From Pseudomonas cedrina subsp. cedrina (GTDB taxonomy: Bacteria; Pseudomonadota; Gammaproteobacteria; Pseudomonadales; Pseudomonadaceae), in contig NZ_MNPW01000007.1 in the NCBI RefSeq assembly GCF_001983175.1, positions 310,001 through 374,000 of the forward strand: DNA of 64,000 bases, given 5' to 3'. Made by a program: the position numbers and the translations under genes. Positions within the stretch are counted from its first letter, which is position 1, and every line of letters starts with the position of its first letter. The notes under the pieces were generated by a model that was given only the letters and a program-made list of their open reading frames with translations, ran no database searches and was not told the origin of the DNA. Below, in pieces: positions 51,819 through 60,376 of the stretch.

Positions 51819-53684
51819 TCACGGCAACTTCAGCGCGCGGGTCACCTCGGCCCACGGCACGAACTTGAAGTTCTGGGTTTGCTCGGGCATGCGCTTGCGC
51901 CCGTCCTGTACCACCAGCAGGCCTTTGCCCCAGGGGCCGCCGAGGTTGAGGGCGGTGACTTCCAGGCCATCGGTTTGCGACGCGCCGTCGATCGCGGCGG
52001 CGGCATTCAGGCCGACGCGAAAGGCGCCGTGGGAGGCGAACGGTGGTTCGGCATCCAGCACCAGGTAGCTGTCATTGCCTTGGCTGGAGATCACCAGGTA
52101 GTCGTGCGCTGTGCTTTGGTACAGCGCCAGGCCTTCGACGTCCGCGTGCAGTTGCGGACCGACCTTGATCACGCTGGTAAGCGTGGCCGGCTGGTCGGCG
52201 CGAGCATCCACCGCCCAGACGCCGACGTCTTCTTCACCCAGGAACAGGCGCTGGCGCTGGTCGTCGGCGACGCAGCCTTCAGGTTGGCTGTCGACCTTGA
52301 ACCGGCGCACCAACTCGCCGCGCGCATGGCCATCCGGCGCGCTCAAGCGGTATTGCAGAAAGGTGCCATCCTTGCCGTTGGCAATCGCGTAGAGTTCACC
52401 GCTGTCGGGCTGGAACAGGCAAATGCCGTAGATTTCCTTGAGCGGCGTTGGCACTTCACCGGCCTCGCGCAACTCGCCGCTTTGCCGGTCGATGCTGAAC
52501 AGGCTCAGGCTGTTGCGATCGCGGTTGCTCGCCACGGCCAGGTCAACCGTCTGCTGGCCGAGCTTGAAGTTGGGGCGCACGTCGACGTTGTTCAGGCGAC
52601 CGACCGCCAGTTCCTGCAGCAGCTTGCCGTCCAGGTCATAGGCCAGCAGGCCCTGCTTCTTGTTGGTACCGAGTACGCGGCTTTTGTGCGGCTGTTCGGG
52701 GTGAATCCAGATCGCCGGGTCATCCGCTGCATCGCCCTGGCGGCCAACCGGATCGGTCTGGCGCACAGCGGCGACTTCCGGCAGCAGCGCTTCGGCCGTC
52801 ACGGGCTTGGCCTGCCAGTTGAGCGTGCCCTGGTAAAGCCTGCCGGTATCGTCGTCACGCACCAGCACATGCTGGCCGTTGATAGCCAGTTGCTCCGGCT
52901 CCTTGAGGCCCGGCAGCGTCAGGCTGGCGTGTTCGACCCACCGCTCGCCGGTGTGCTGGAACAGGTGCAGTCGAGCGGTTTTCGGATCAAGCGCCACCAC
53001 CCCGCCCGGCACCAGCGCCATGGCGCCGGCTTCGCGCTTGGGGTTGTCGAACAGCGCCACGGGGGTGCGTTTTGCCTCGGCCTCCGGGTGCGCCGGGTAG
53101 GCCCACCAGCCGACGTTTTGTTCATTGACCAGCAACTGGTTCGTCGCGTCATCCACCTGGCAGAACTGCGCCGAGGGCGGCAGCGGCACACCACGTACCC
53201 GTTGCGGCTCGCTCAACAGGGTCGCGGCGTTGCCGACCAGCCATTGTTCGCCCTTGCCCTCCTCGCCTACCAGAAACACAAACAGGTTGGCCGCGCCGTC
53301 GCGGTACAGGCACAGGCCGTTGACCGGGTAATCGCGGGCGGGCAGGTACAGCGGTGTGCCAAAGGTGTTGGTCGATGGATCGAGGCTGACCAGCAGCGCT
53401 TGCTGGCGATTGTTGTCGAGGCTGGCGACCAGCACCTGGGCGCCGGCGGCGCGGCTGTCGAGGCTACTGAAACTGCCCGGCAGCCGCGCCCGCTCGGCGC
53501 CTGTGCTGTCGAGCCATTGCAGGCCGTCGCGCAGGCCGGCGGCGAGGCGATCAGTGCTGCCCGGCAGGAAAGCCACCGCCTCGGCGTTCAGCTTGGGGGC
53601 CCAAGGGGTCAGCGGCAGATCGGCGGCCAGGGCTTGGCCACAGGTTGCCAAAGCGATCAGCACATACAGCTGGGAAATCTTCAT
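51819..53684 (-). CDS. Beta-propeller phytase (3-phytase), two-domain form
   Basis: 621 residues: a signal peptide (to about 20, GQALA), a degenerate N-terminal propeller-like half, and a C-terminal catalytic half with GDAADDPAIWIHPEQPHKSR in pieces, TNKKQGLLAYDLDG, LNNVDVRPNF and the calcium/substrate residues typical of BPPs. It releases phosphate from phytate outside the cell or in the periplasm. Two-domain BPPs with an incomplete N-terminal domain are known. Start at 53684 has AAGGAT 9 bp upstream. It lies between the TonB receptor and exbB on the same strand. Confidence 0.88.
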   Translation of the reverse strand: MKISQLYVLIALATCGQALAADLPLTPWAPKLNAEAVAFLPGSTDRLAAGLRDGLQWLDSTGAERARLPGSFSSLDSRAAGAQVLVASLDNNRQQALLVSLDPSTNTFGTPLYLPARDYPVNGLCLYRDGAANLFVFLVGEEGKGEQWLVGNAATLLSEPQRVRGVPLPPSAQFCQVDDATNQLLVNEQNVGWWAYPAHPEAEAKRTPVALFDNPKREAGAMALVPGGVVALDPKTARLHLFQHTGERWVEHASLTLPGLKEPEQLAINGQHVLVRDDDTGRLYQGTLNWQAKPVTAEALLPEVAAVRQTDPVGRQGDAADDPAIWIHPEQPHKSRVLGTNKKQGLLAYDLDGKLLQELAVGRLNNVDVRPNFKLGQQTVDLAVASNRDRNSLSLFSIDRQSGELREAGEVPTPLKEIYGICLFQPDSGELYAIANGKDGTFLQYRLSAPDGHARGELVRRFKVDSQPEGCVADDQRQRLFLGEEDVGVWAVDARADQPATLTSVIKVGPQLHADVEGLALYQSTAHDYLVISSQGNDSYLVLDAEPPFASHGAFRVGLNAAAAIDGASQTDGLEVTALNLGGPWGKGLLVVQDGRKRMPEQTQNFKFVPWAEVTRALKLP

Positions 53685-53719
53685 GAACAAACACATCCTT
53701 CGAATACAGTGACGATCAA

Positions 53720-53811
53720 CTGTGGGAGCTGGCTTGCCTGCGATGACGGTGGGTCAGCTTGCAGCTCTGTTGCTGATAAACCGCCATCGCAGGCAAGCCA
53801 GCTCCCACAGT
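53720..53811. repeat. REP pair between receptor and phytase genes
   Basis: ACTGTGGGAGCTGGCTTGCC faces its complement across about 40 bp. It lies inside the receptor-phytase transcription unit and may reduce read-through or protect the upstream transcript. Confidence 0.85.
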
Positions 53812-53828
53812 TTGAAATGGGGTGCGTG

Positions 53829-56342
53829 TCAAAAATGGGTGAAGGTCAGGCCTACCTTGTAGGTGGGGCCGTACTCTTCGTACTGGCCGTTGTAGCTACG
53901 GTGACCGGTGTAGACGAAGTACGACTCATCGGTGAGGTTCTGCGCCTCGAAGCTCACTTGCAGGTTTTTGCTCAGCGAGTAGCGCGCGCTGAAATCGACG
54001 AACGTCTGCGCATCCACATGCAGGTCGTGGGCCTTGTCGTTGATCGAGGCCAATTCATAGAGATAGGCCGACTTGTAGTTGGCAGAGAGCCTCAGGCTGA
54101 GCTTGTCGTCTTCCCAGCCGAGCATCAGGTTGCCGACGGTGTCGGACTGGTTGGGCAGGCTGATGTTGCGTTTGCGATTCGCGCCGCTGGCCGCGTCGAA
54201 GCCTTCTATATCCGCACTGGAGCGGCTGAACGTGCTGTTGGCACCGATCAGCAGGCCATTCCAGGGCGCGGGCAACCAATCGAACTTCTGCGAGTAGGCC
54301 AGTTCCAGGCCGTAGAGCTTGGCGCTGTCGCCGTTGGCGTAGGTGTGGGCTTCGGAAAAGTTGGTCCAGGCCCCGGTGCCGGCCACGTCGGTGTTATAGA
54401 CGAAGTTCTGGATGTCCTTGTAGAACACGAAGGCCGACACGGTACCGGCGCGGCCCATGAAGTGTTCGATGCCCAGGTCCAGGTTGCTCGACTCCAGGGG
54501 CTTGAGGTCCGGATTGCCGAAGGTGGCTTCGTCATCGTCGATCACAAATCCTGGGGCCAATTGGCCGAAGGTCGGGCGCACCACGGATTTGGTCCAGGCC
54601 GCACGCACCTGGGTGTTCTTGTCGATCTGGTAGCGTGCGTGCAGGCCGGGCAGCCAGTGGTGATAGCGGCGCTTGGTTTCGGTGGCGGTGAACACGCCGT
54701 CCGTGGCGCCGGTGCCTTTGGCTTCGAACTCGGTGCCCTCGTAGCGCAGGCCGGCGATAAAGCGCCAGTCGTCGATATCGATGGTGTTCATCAGGTAGCC
54801 GGCGTTGATGTCTTCGCCAATGGTGAAGTCATTGACCCGGGATTCGGTCTGGTCATAGAAGTTTGCGGCGTCGAGGCTGCCGATCAGCTGCTTGATGCCG
54901 CTGGGGCTGATGCCTGGGCCGTAGTTGCCCAGGCGGTAGTCGACGCTGCCTTTCTGGAACCGGCCGAGGTTGAGTTGGTCGGCGCTGAACCCCAGGGTGT
55001 CGAAATCTTCGTAGACCCAGGCTTCCAGGTCATTGTCTTTGTTGCGACGGCTGACCTTGCCGCCGAACTTCACCTGGGAGGCGTAGCCGCTCAAATCGTA
55101 GTCGCGCGCCAGGTCCAGGCGCAGGTTCTTCTCGGTATCCTGGGTGTGCTGTTTTTCCCAGTCGACCTTGTCGAGGCTGAAGTTGCGGGGGTCGTAGAAG
55201 CCACTGCCAATGATCGGGCGTGGCTTGTCGTTGTCATAGAAGCCACTGCCTGCAAAGTCGCCGCCCTCGAAAGTCGCACCGGCGATGTGCCCCGGGCTGT
55301 CTTCGCTGGACTGGCTGTAGCCGGCCTGCCCGCTCAAGGTCCACAGGCCGAGCATGCGTTCGCCGCCAAACACGTAGGATTGGATTTCCTGGGTTTCCTC
55401 ACGGTTTTTCAGCTTGCGCTTGGCCTCGGCATCGCCCAGTTCACCAGCTGCCAGCGGGTCGGCAAACTCGATGCTGGTGGAGTTGCGGGTCTCGGTGTCG
55501 GTGTAGCGGCTGTAAAGGGTGCGCAGGTAATAGCTGCTGAGGTCATCGGGCTTGTAGTCGAAGTTCAGCCCGCCGCCCGCGCGTTCGCGGCTGATGTCGT
55601 AGTCGCGCTGTTCGAATTCGTTGAGCTTGGCGCCATTACTGAAGTCCCACGCGCCGCCGGTTTCGACGTTGTCCGAGCCGAAGTCCCGCTTTTGCCAGCT
55701 CAACGCCGCGGCCACGCCGAAGTTGTCGATGCCGTCGCCAAGGCTGAAACGGTTGCTCGCGGCGCCGGAAAATTTCGGGCTGGTCTGGCGGCTGTTCTTG
55801 TCGTAGCTGGCTTCGGTGCTACCGGTGTAGAACAGGCCCTTGTGGTCGAAGGCCGACAGGCTCTGCACGTCGACCGTGCCGCCGAGGGAGTTGGCGTCCA
55901 TGTCCGGGGTGAGGGTCTTGATCACCGACAGCGACTGCACCAGCTCCGAGGGCAGCACGTCGAGGGCCACGGCGCGGCGCGCGCTTTCCGGGGCCGGTAC
56001 GAGGGTGCCGTTGATGGTCACGCTGTTAAGGTCCGGGCCCAGGCCGCGCACGCTGACGAAGCGCCCTTCGCCCTGGTCGCGTTCCACACTGATGCCGGGC
56101 AGGCGCTGCGCCGCTTCGGCGACGTTTTCATCCGGCAACTGGGCCACGCCGTCGGCATGCACCACGCTCTTGATGCTGTCCGCGCTGCGCTGCTCCCTGA
56201 GCGCCTGGTCAATGGCAGCCGCCTGGCCGACCACTTCAACGTGCTCGGTATTGGCCACCTCGGCCGCGTTGAGCCGCTCACTGGCAATCGCCAGGGCCAA
56301 GGCAGTAAGCGTGAAGCTGACGAGCCCGGTGCGCTTGTACAT
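53829..56342 (-). CDS. TonB-dependent receptor (TIGR01782-like), phytase-associated
   Basis: 837 residues: signal peptide (to about 26), plug domain (ADSIKSVVHADGVAQLPDEN, RFVSVRGLGPDLNSVTINGT), long barrel and terminal Phe (GLTFTHF). This is the receptor subfamily (TIGR01782) often found with hydrolases for polymers or phosphorylated compounds in Caulobacter, Xanthomonas and Pseudomonas. Here it heads a set with phytase, ExbB, ExbD and TonB, so inositol phosphates or phytate-metal complexes are likely ligands. GGGGAGGA lies 5 bp before the ATG; a Pho-box-like sequence is about 75 bp further upstream. Confidence 0.87.
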   Translation of the reverse strand: MYKRTGLVSFTLTALALAIASERLNAAEVANTEHVEVVGQAAAIDQALREQRSADSIKSVVHADGVAQLPDENVAEAAQRLPGISVERDQGEGRFVSVRGLGPDLNSVTINGTLVPAPESARRAVALDVLPSELVQSLSVIKTLTPDMDANSLGGTVDVQSLSAFDHKGLFYTGSTEASYDKNSRQTSPKFSGAASNRFSLGDGIDNFGVAAALSWQKRDFGSDNVETGGAWDFSNGAKLNEFEQRDYDISRERAGGGLNFDYKPDDLSSYYLRTLYSRYTDTETRNSTSIEFADPLAAGELGDAEAKRKLKNREETQEIQSYVFGGERMLGLWTLSGQAGYSQSSEDSPGHIAGATFEGGDFAGSGFYDNDKPRPIIGSGFYDPRNFSLDKVDWEKQHTQDTEKNLRLDLARDYDLSGYASQVKFGGKVSRRNKDNDLEAWVYEDFDTLGFSADQLNLGRFQKGSVDYRLGNYGPGISPSGIKQLIGSLDAANFYDQTESRVNDFTIGEDINAGYLMNTIDIDDWRFIAGLRYEGTEFEAKGTGATDGVFTATETKRRYHHWLPGLHARYQIDKNTQVRAAWTKSVVRPTFGQLAPGFVIDDDEATFGNPDLKPLESSNLDLGIEHFMGRAGTVSAFVFYKDIQNFVYNTDVAGTGAWTNFSEAHTYANGDSAKLYGLELAYSQKFDWLPAPWNGLLIGANSTFSRSSADIEGFDAASGANRKRNISLPNQSDTVGNLMLGWEDDKLSLRLSANYKSAYLYELASINDKAHDLHVDAQTFVDFSARYSLSKNLQVSFEAQNLTDESYFVYTGHRSYNGQYEEYGPTYKVGLTFTHF

Positions 56343-56415
56343 GCAGTCCTCCCCAAGAATCCATTCGCGCCAGGCAAGAGGCCCGGCAACTGGGAGGGCA
56401 CGCTAGGGGTGGGGG

Positions 56416-56433
56416 ATGACGGTTCTGTGACAG
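56416..56433 (-). promoter_or_regulatory. Putative Pho box before the TonB receptor-phytase genes
   Basis: On the minus strand: CTGTCAC, AGAA, CCGTCAT. The two 7-bp units are 11 bp apart and match the PhoB consensus CTGTCAT at 12 of 14 positions. TAGCGT, a possible -10, lies 10 bp downstream, the normal spacing for PhoB-dependent promoters. The box is 74 bp before the receptor ATG. Confidence 0.65.
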
Positions 56434-56512
56434 GGGATGGCGGGAAGGCCCGTAAACCGGGGTTTCGAGTGTCGTATGGCACACAAATGAGCTGAAATGA
56501 CCCTCGATTAAC

Positions 56513-56602
56513 TGTGGGAGCTGGCTTGCCTGCGATAGCGGTCTGTCTGTGAACGCTTTACTCACTGAGCCGTCGCTATCGCAGGCAAGCCAGCTCCCAC
56601 AT
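56513..56602. repeat. REP pair between receptor and GGDEF genes
   Basis: TGTGGGAGCTGGCTTGCCTG faces its complement, with a loop of about 40 bp. It separates the two divergent promoters. Confidence 0.85.
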
Positions 56603-56661
56603 TGAATCTGTGTTTGGCTGAAAATTGCAGGTATGCCATGAGCTGATTCGACCCCTCGCCA

Positions 56662-56679
56662 GCGTCATCCAACCGTCAC
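56662..56679 (+). promoter_or_regulatory. Possible weak Pho box before the GGDEF gene
   Basis: GCGTCAT, CCAA, CCGTCAC: two units 11 bp apart, 10 of 14 to consensus with GTCA kept in both, 53 bp before the GGDEF ATG. A match this weak could arise by chance in 64 kb. Confidence 0.3.
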
Positions 56680-56731
56680 ATCCATCTGCTGTGCTGTCGG
56701 CCACAACTGGATCATCCAAGGACTCGCGGCC

Positions 56732-57646
56732 ATGTTTTCCGTGCTCAAACCCCACCGCTGGAAACTCTCGCTGCTGCTGATCGCCGCCAACCTCGGGCTG
56801 ATCCTGCACCTGGCCTGCGGCGAGTTGAAAAGCTTCAGCGAATGGGTGTGGCTGGATATCTTCGGTGAAGGCGGCTCAGCCCTGCTCGCCCTGGTCTGGC
56901 TGGGCCTGGTGCTGAAGAGCCGCCCAGCCGGGCGCGTCACCAACTACCTGGCCCTGGGCCTGTCGTGCATCTTTTTCTCCTGGTGGATCGACAGCCTCGA
57001 CGAATTCATCCGCCTGCCCGACAGCATCACCTGGGACCACTGGCTGGAGTCCGGGCCGATGCCGGTGGGCATGGTGCTGCTGACCATCGGCATCTATCAC
57101 TGGCACCGTGAGCAACTGGCGATCAGTGCGCAGATGGAAAAACGCGAGCGGCTGTTTCGCGAGCACCGGCTGTTCGACAAACTCACGCCGCTGGCCGGCG
57201 CCGATTACCTCAAGCGTCAGTTGGCCGAGAGCCTGCAAGACAGCCAGGACCAGCAGCGTCCGCTGTCGCTGCTGGCGCTGGACCTGGACAACTTCGCCGC
57301 CATCAACCAGGCCTACGGGCATGCCGAAGGCGACGCGGTGTTGCAGGCCCTCAGCCATTTGCTGTTGCTTAACCTGCGCCGCCAGGACCTGCTGTGTCGC
57401 CTGGCCGGTGATCGCTTTGTGGTGCTGTTGCCCAACACCGGCGAGCGTCACGCCAAGGAGCTGGCGCTGGAGTTGCAGCAAGCGGTCAGCGGCCTGGCCC
57501 ACAAAACCCGGCAACAGGGCGAACGTCTGCAATTGGCGGCCACCACCGCGGTGGTCATGGCGCTGAACGAGCCGCCCCACGACCTGCTCAAACGCCTCAA
57601 CCTGGCACTGGCCAGGGCCAAGCAACCGCTGGCGAAAAGCGCCTGA
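56732..57646 (+). CDS. Membrane GGDEF-domain protein with degenerate active site
   Basis: 304 residues: three to four membrane segments in the first 130 residues (LSLLLIAANLGLILHLACG, LALVWLGLVL, YLALGLSCIFFSWWI, VGMVLLTIGIY), then a GGDEF domain. The signature is AGDRF instead of GGDEF, so the catalytic Glu is Arg and diguanylate cyclase activity is doubtful. The inhibitory I-site RxxD is intact as RRQD exactly five residues before it, so it may act as a c-di-GMP receptor. Translationally linked to the AraC gene, which starts 2 bp after its stop. Confidence 0.8.
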   Translation: MFSVLKPHRWKLSLLLIAANLGLILHLACGELKSFSEWVWLDIFGEGGSALLALVWLGLVLKSRPAGRVTNYLALGLSCIFFSWWIDSLDEFIRLPDSITWDHWLESGPMPVGMVLLTIGIYHWHREQLAISAQMEKRERLFREHRLFDKLTPLAGADYLKRQLAESLQDSQDQQRPLSLLALDLDNFAAINQAYGHAEGDAVLQALSHLLLLNLRRQDLLCRLAGDRFVVLLPNTGERHAKELALELQQAVSGLAHKTRQQGERLQLAATTAVVMALNEPPHDLLKRLNLALARAKQPLAKSA

Positions 57647-57647
57647 G

Positions 57648-58685
57648 ATGGCCGTCAAAACCAGCTGGTACGAAGCCGACAGCCGCTTCATTCCGGGGCA
57701 CTATCAACCCGCCACGCTGATCGACCTGGCCTTGTCCCGGGACATCGACAGCCACCGCCTGCTGCGCGGCACCGGGCTGTTCCACGAGGATATCCTGGCC
57801 GGCCAGGCACGACTGAGCCCGCAACAGTTCCTCGGCCTGATCGGCAACAGCCGCAAGTTACTGGACGCCGACGACAGCAGCTTTCTGTTCGGCCAACGCC
57901 TGCTGCCTGGCTATTACGGCGCCGCCAGCCACGCCCTGGGCCATGCACAGAACCTGCACCAGGCCCTGGAAATCCTGATCCAGCAGCAGGTGCTGCTCAG
58001 CCCGTTGGTCACGCTGCAAATGGAATTGGATGAGCACCATGCCTACCTGTATTGGCAGGACAGTTGCGGGGCGGGTGAGCACTGGCGCTTTTTGCTGGAA
58101 GCCAGCATGACTTCGCTGGTCGCCATGAGCCAATGGCTGAGCGGCGAGCGCTTGCCGTGGGGGTGCAGTTTCAGCCATGCCGAGCCGCGTTACGTCGAAC
58201 AGTATTGGGTGCACTTGGGCGAAGAGACGCGCTTCGAACGGCCGTTGGACATGCTGAGCATCCCGCGCGAATACCTCACCCGCCCCTGGCCAGGCGCTTC
58301 GGCCACCGCCGGCCAAGTAGCGCGCCAACACGCCCGCGAGCAGATTGAGCTACTGGGCTTTGCCGCCAGTTTTCTTGACTGTCTCTACGATTACCTACGC
58401 GAACAGGTGCGCCAGCCACCCAGCCTGGAACAGGCCGCCAGCGCCTTCGCCATGAGCCCGGCCACGCTCAAGCGCAAGCTGCACAAGCATCACACCGGCT
58501 TCCAGCAACAAGTGGACCGGGTGCGCAAACAGGTGGCGCTGCACCTGTATCAGGTCAAGGGCTACAGCAATGACGAAGTGGCGGCGTACCTGAACTTCAA
58601 CGATGCGGCCAACTTTCGACGCTCATTCAAGCGCTGGACCGGCAGTACGCCAAACCTGATCCGCCAGCTCTTCAACAGCCACTAG
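57648..58685 (+). CDS. AraC family regulator with arabinose-binding-like N-terminal domain
   Basis: 345 residues. The N-terminal 200 residues belong to the Arabinose_bd family seen in OruR/ArgR-like Pseudomonas regulators (SHRLLRGTGLFHEDILAG, FGQRLLPGYYGAASHALG); the C-terminus is an AraC DNA-binding domain (FAMSPATLKRKLHKHHTGFQ; YLNFNDAANFRRSFKRWTG). Start is 1 base after the GGDEF stop. Its end overlaps the converging LysR gene by 14 bp. Target unknown; the coupling suggests that it works with the GGDEF protein. Confidence 0.85.
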   Translation: MAVKTSWYEADSRFIPGHYQPATLIDLALSRDIDSHRLLRGTGLFHEDILAGQARLSPQQFLGLIGNSRKLLDADDSSFLFGQRLLPGYYGAASHALGHAQNLHQALEILIQQQVLLSPLVTLQMELDEHHAYLYWQDSCGAGEHWRFLLEASMTSLVAMSQWLSGERLPWGCSFSHAEPRYVEQYWVHLGEETRFERPLDMLSIPREYLTRPWPGASATAGQVARQHAREQIELLGFAASFLDCLYDYLREQVRQPPSLEQAASAFAMSPATLKRKLHKHHTGFQQQVDRVRKQVALHLYQVKGYSNDEVAAYLNFNDAANFRRSFKRWTGSTPNLIRQLFNSH

Positions 58686-59553
58686 CCAGGCGCTCGCGCA
58701 GGAACTCCACCAGCGCCTGCACCGGCCGCGAGCTTTGCCGGTGCTGCGGATACACCGCCGACAGGGTCAGGGCTTCGGGGGCGAATTCGTCCAGTACGCT
58801 GACCAGGCGCCCGTCTTTCAGTGCATCGCCGACGATAAAGGTCGGCAGGTAAGTCACGCCCAACCCCGCGATGGCGGTATCGCGCAGCAGGTCGCCGTTG
58901 TTCACACGCATGCGCCCGCTGACGTTCAGCGCTTGCAGCTTGCCCTTGAAGCGCCATTGCACCTGGCGGCCATGGCCGTAGGGCAGGCAGTCGTGGTCGG
59001 CCAGGTCATCGGGCTTGTGCGGCGTGCCGCGCAGGGCCAAGTACTCGGGACTGGCGCAGTACACCCGTGGAATGCTGGCGATACGACGGGCAATCAAAGT
59101 GGAATCTTCCAGGGTGCCGATGCGCAATACCAGGTCATAGCCTTCGCCGATCAGGTCCACGGGGCGGTCACTGAGGTCGACCTCCACCGACACCTGGGGA
59201 TGACGCTGCAAAAACAACGGCAACAGGCAGCCCAGATGGGCCATGGCAAACGACAACGGCGCGCTGAGGCGGATGGTGCCGCGGGGCTCGCTGTTCTGGC
59301 CGGCGATGCCCTGCTCCACTTGCTCCACCTCCCCGAGCAGGCGCAAGGCGGACTCGTAATAACTCTGGCCGAGCGGCGTGACATCCAGGCGCCGCGTGGA
59401 GCGGTTGAGCAGGCGCACGCCCAGGCGGTCTTCCAGCTGGATCAGGCGGCGGCTGACGAACTGCTTGGACAGGCCCAGTTGCTCGGCGGCGGCGGTGAAG
59501 CTGCCGGATTCCATGACCTGGCAGAACAGGCGCATGTCTTCGAAGGGGTTCAT
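58672..59553 (-). CDS. LysR family regulator
   Basis: 293 residues, the DhcR/CrgA-like branch (MNPFEDMRLFCQVMESGSFT, AAEQLGLSKQFVSRRLIQLE). The effector domain includes LSAPLSFAMAHLGCLLPLFL. The start at 59553 is the family start; the 19-codon upstream extension is not. It is followed upstream by a REP pair and then the ycaC gene on the same strand. No clear target. Confidence 0.85.
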   Translation of the reverse strand: MNPFEDMRLFCQVMESGSFTAAAEQLGLSKQFVSRRLIQLEDRLGVRLLNRSTRRLDVTPLGQSYYESALRLLGEVEQVEQGIAGQNSEPRGTIRLSAPLSFAMAHLGCLLPLFLQRHPQVSVEVDLSDRPVDLIGEGYDLVLRIGTLEDSTLIARRIASIPRVYCASPEYLALRGTPHKPDDLADHDCLPYGHGRQVQWRFKGKLQALNVSGRMRVNNGDLLRDTAIAGLGVTYLPTFIVGDALKDGRLVSVLDEFAPEALTLSAVYPQHRQSSRPVQALVEFLRERLASGC

Positions 59554-59616
59554 TGTCGCTTCTCGGTGGACAGTGTTCGGTTTTATAGCCTGAAAGCAGG
59601 CGCACCACAAAACAAA

Positions 59617-59706
59617 TGTGGGAGCTGGCTTGCCTGCGATAGCGGTGTGTCAGTCACCATTGCTGTCGACTGACATACCGCTATCGCGGGCAAGCCCGGC
59701 TCCCAC
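59617..59706. repeat. REP pair between LysR and ycaC genes
   Basis: TGTGGGAGCTGGCTTGCCTG faces a variant complement (GCGGGCAAGCCCGGCTCCCAC), so one arm has drifted toward a second REP type. Confidence 0.8.
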
Positions 59707-59735
59707 AGGGGTAATGCGGTGTCTTCCGAAGCAGC

Positions 59736-60353
59736 TTACTTGGCCGTAAACGCCGAGTAGCTGTTCATCAGGTTGCGATAGTTGGGAATACGCGGCGACA
59801 GCAGGTTGGCCAGGCCTTCCATGTCGTTGCGCCAGTCGACTTGCAGCTCGCAGGCCACGGCGAACCAGTTCACCAATTGCGCACCGGCGGCGGTCATACG
59901 CGACCAGGCGGCTTGTTGCACGGTTTCATTGAAGGTGCCGGAGGCGTCGGTGACCACGAACACTTCGAAGCCTTCGGCCAGGGCGCACAGGGTCGGGAAC
60001 GCTACGCATACGTCGGTGACCACACCGGCAATGATGATCTGCTTGCGGCCGGTCGCCTTGACGGCCTTGACGAAATCTTCGTTGTCCCAGGCGTTGATCT
60101 GGCCAGGGCGGGCGATGTACGGCGCGTCCGGGAACAGTGCCTTGAGTTCCGGAACCAGCGGGCCGTTAGGGCCGCTTTCAAAACTGGTGGTCAGGATGGT
60201 CGGCAGGTTGAAGAACTTGGCGACGTCGGCCAGGGCCAACACGTTGTTCTTGAATTCGTTCGGCGAAAAATCCTGTACCAGGGAGATCAGGCCGGTCTGA
60301 TGATCGACCAACAATACGACGGCATCATCTTTGTTCAAGCGCGAGTAAGTCAT
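59736..60353 (-). CDS. ycaC: YcaC-like cysteine hydrolase (isochorismatase superfamily)
   Basis: 205 residues. The triad of the family is visible: Asp in LLVDHQTGLIS, Lys in the IARPGQINAWDNEDFVKAVKATGRKQII region, and Cys in VVTDVCVAFPTLCAL. YcaC forms octamers and its substrate is not known. Last gene of a leftward operon with an amidohydrolase 23 bp upstream and an ABM-domain protein. Confidence 0.85.
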   Translation of the reverse strand: MTYSRLNKDDAVVLLVDHQTGLISLVQDFSPNEFKNNVLALADVAKFFNLPTILTTSFESGPNGPLVPELKALFPDAPYIARPGQINAWDNEDFVKAVKATGRKQIIIAGVVTDVCVAFPTLCALAEGFEVFVVTDASGTFNETVQQAAWSRMTAAGAQLVNWFAVACELQVDWRNDMEGLANLLSPRIPNYRNLMNSYSAFTAK

Positions 60354-60376
60354 GGGTTAACTCCTTTGGTTTTTGA

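Larger units (their letters stand above)
56343..56731. other. Divergent control region between the phytate receptor and the GGDEF gene
   Basis: 389 bp with no gene. From left to right it holds the ribosome site of the receptor gene, a strong Pho-box-like site on the minus strand, a REP pair, and a weaker Pho-box-like site on the plus strand before the GGDEF gene. Each site is entered separately. Confidence 0.7.

Noticed and set aside
51879..56495. A 1538-codon open frame on the plus strand
   Set aside because: It is antisense to the phytase and TonB receptor genes, which have clear domains, ribosome sites and family matches. High GC content keeps the opposite frame open. The translation is low-complexity Ala/Gly/Val without any domain.
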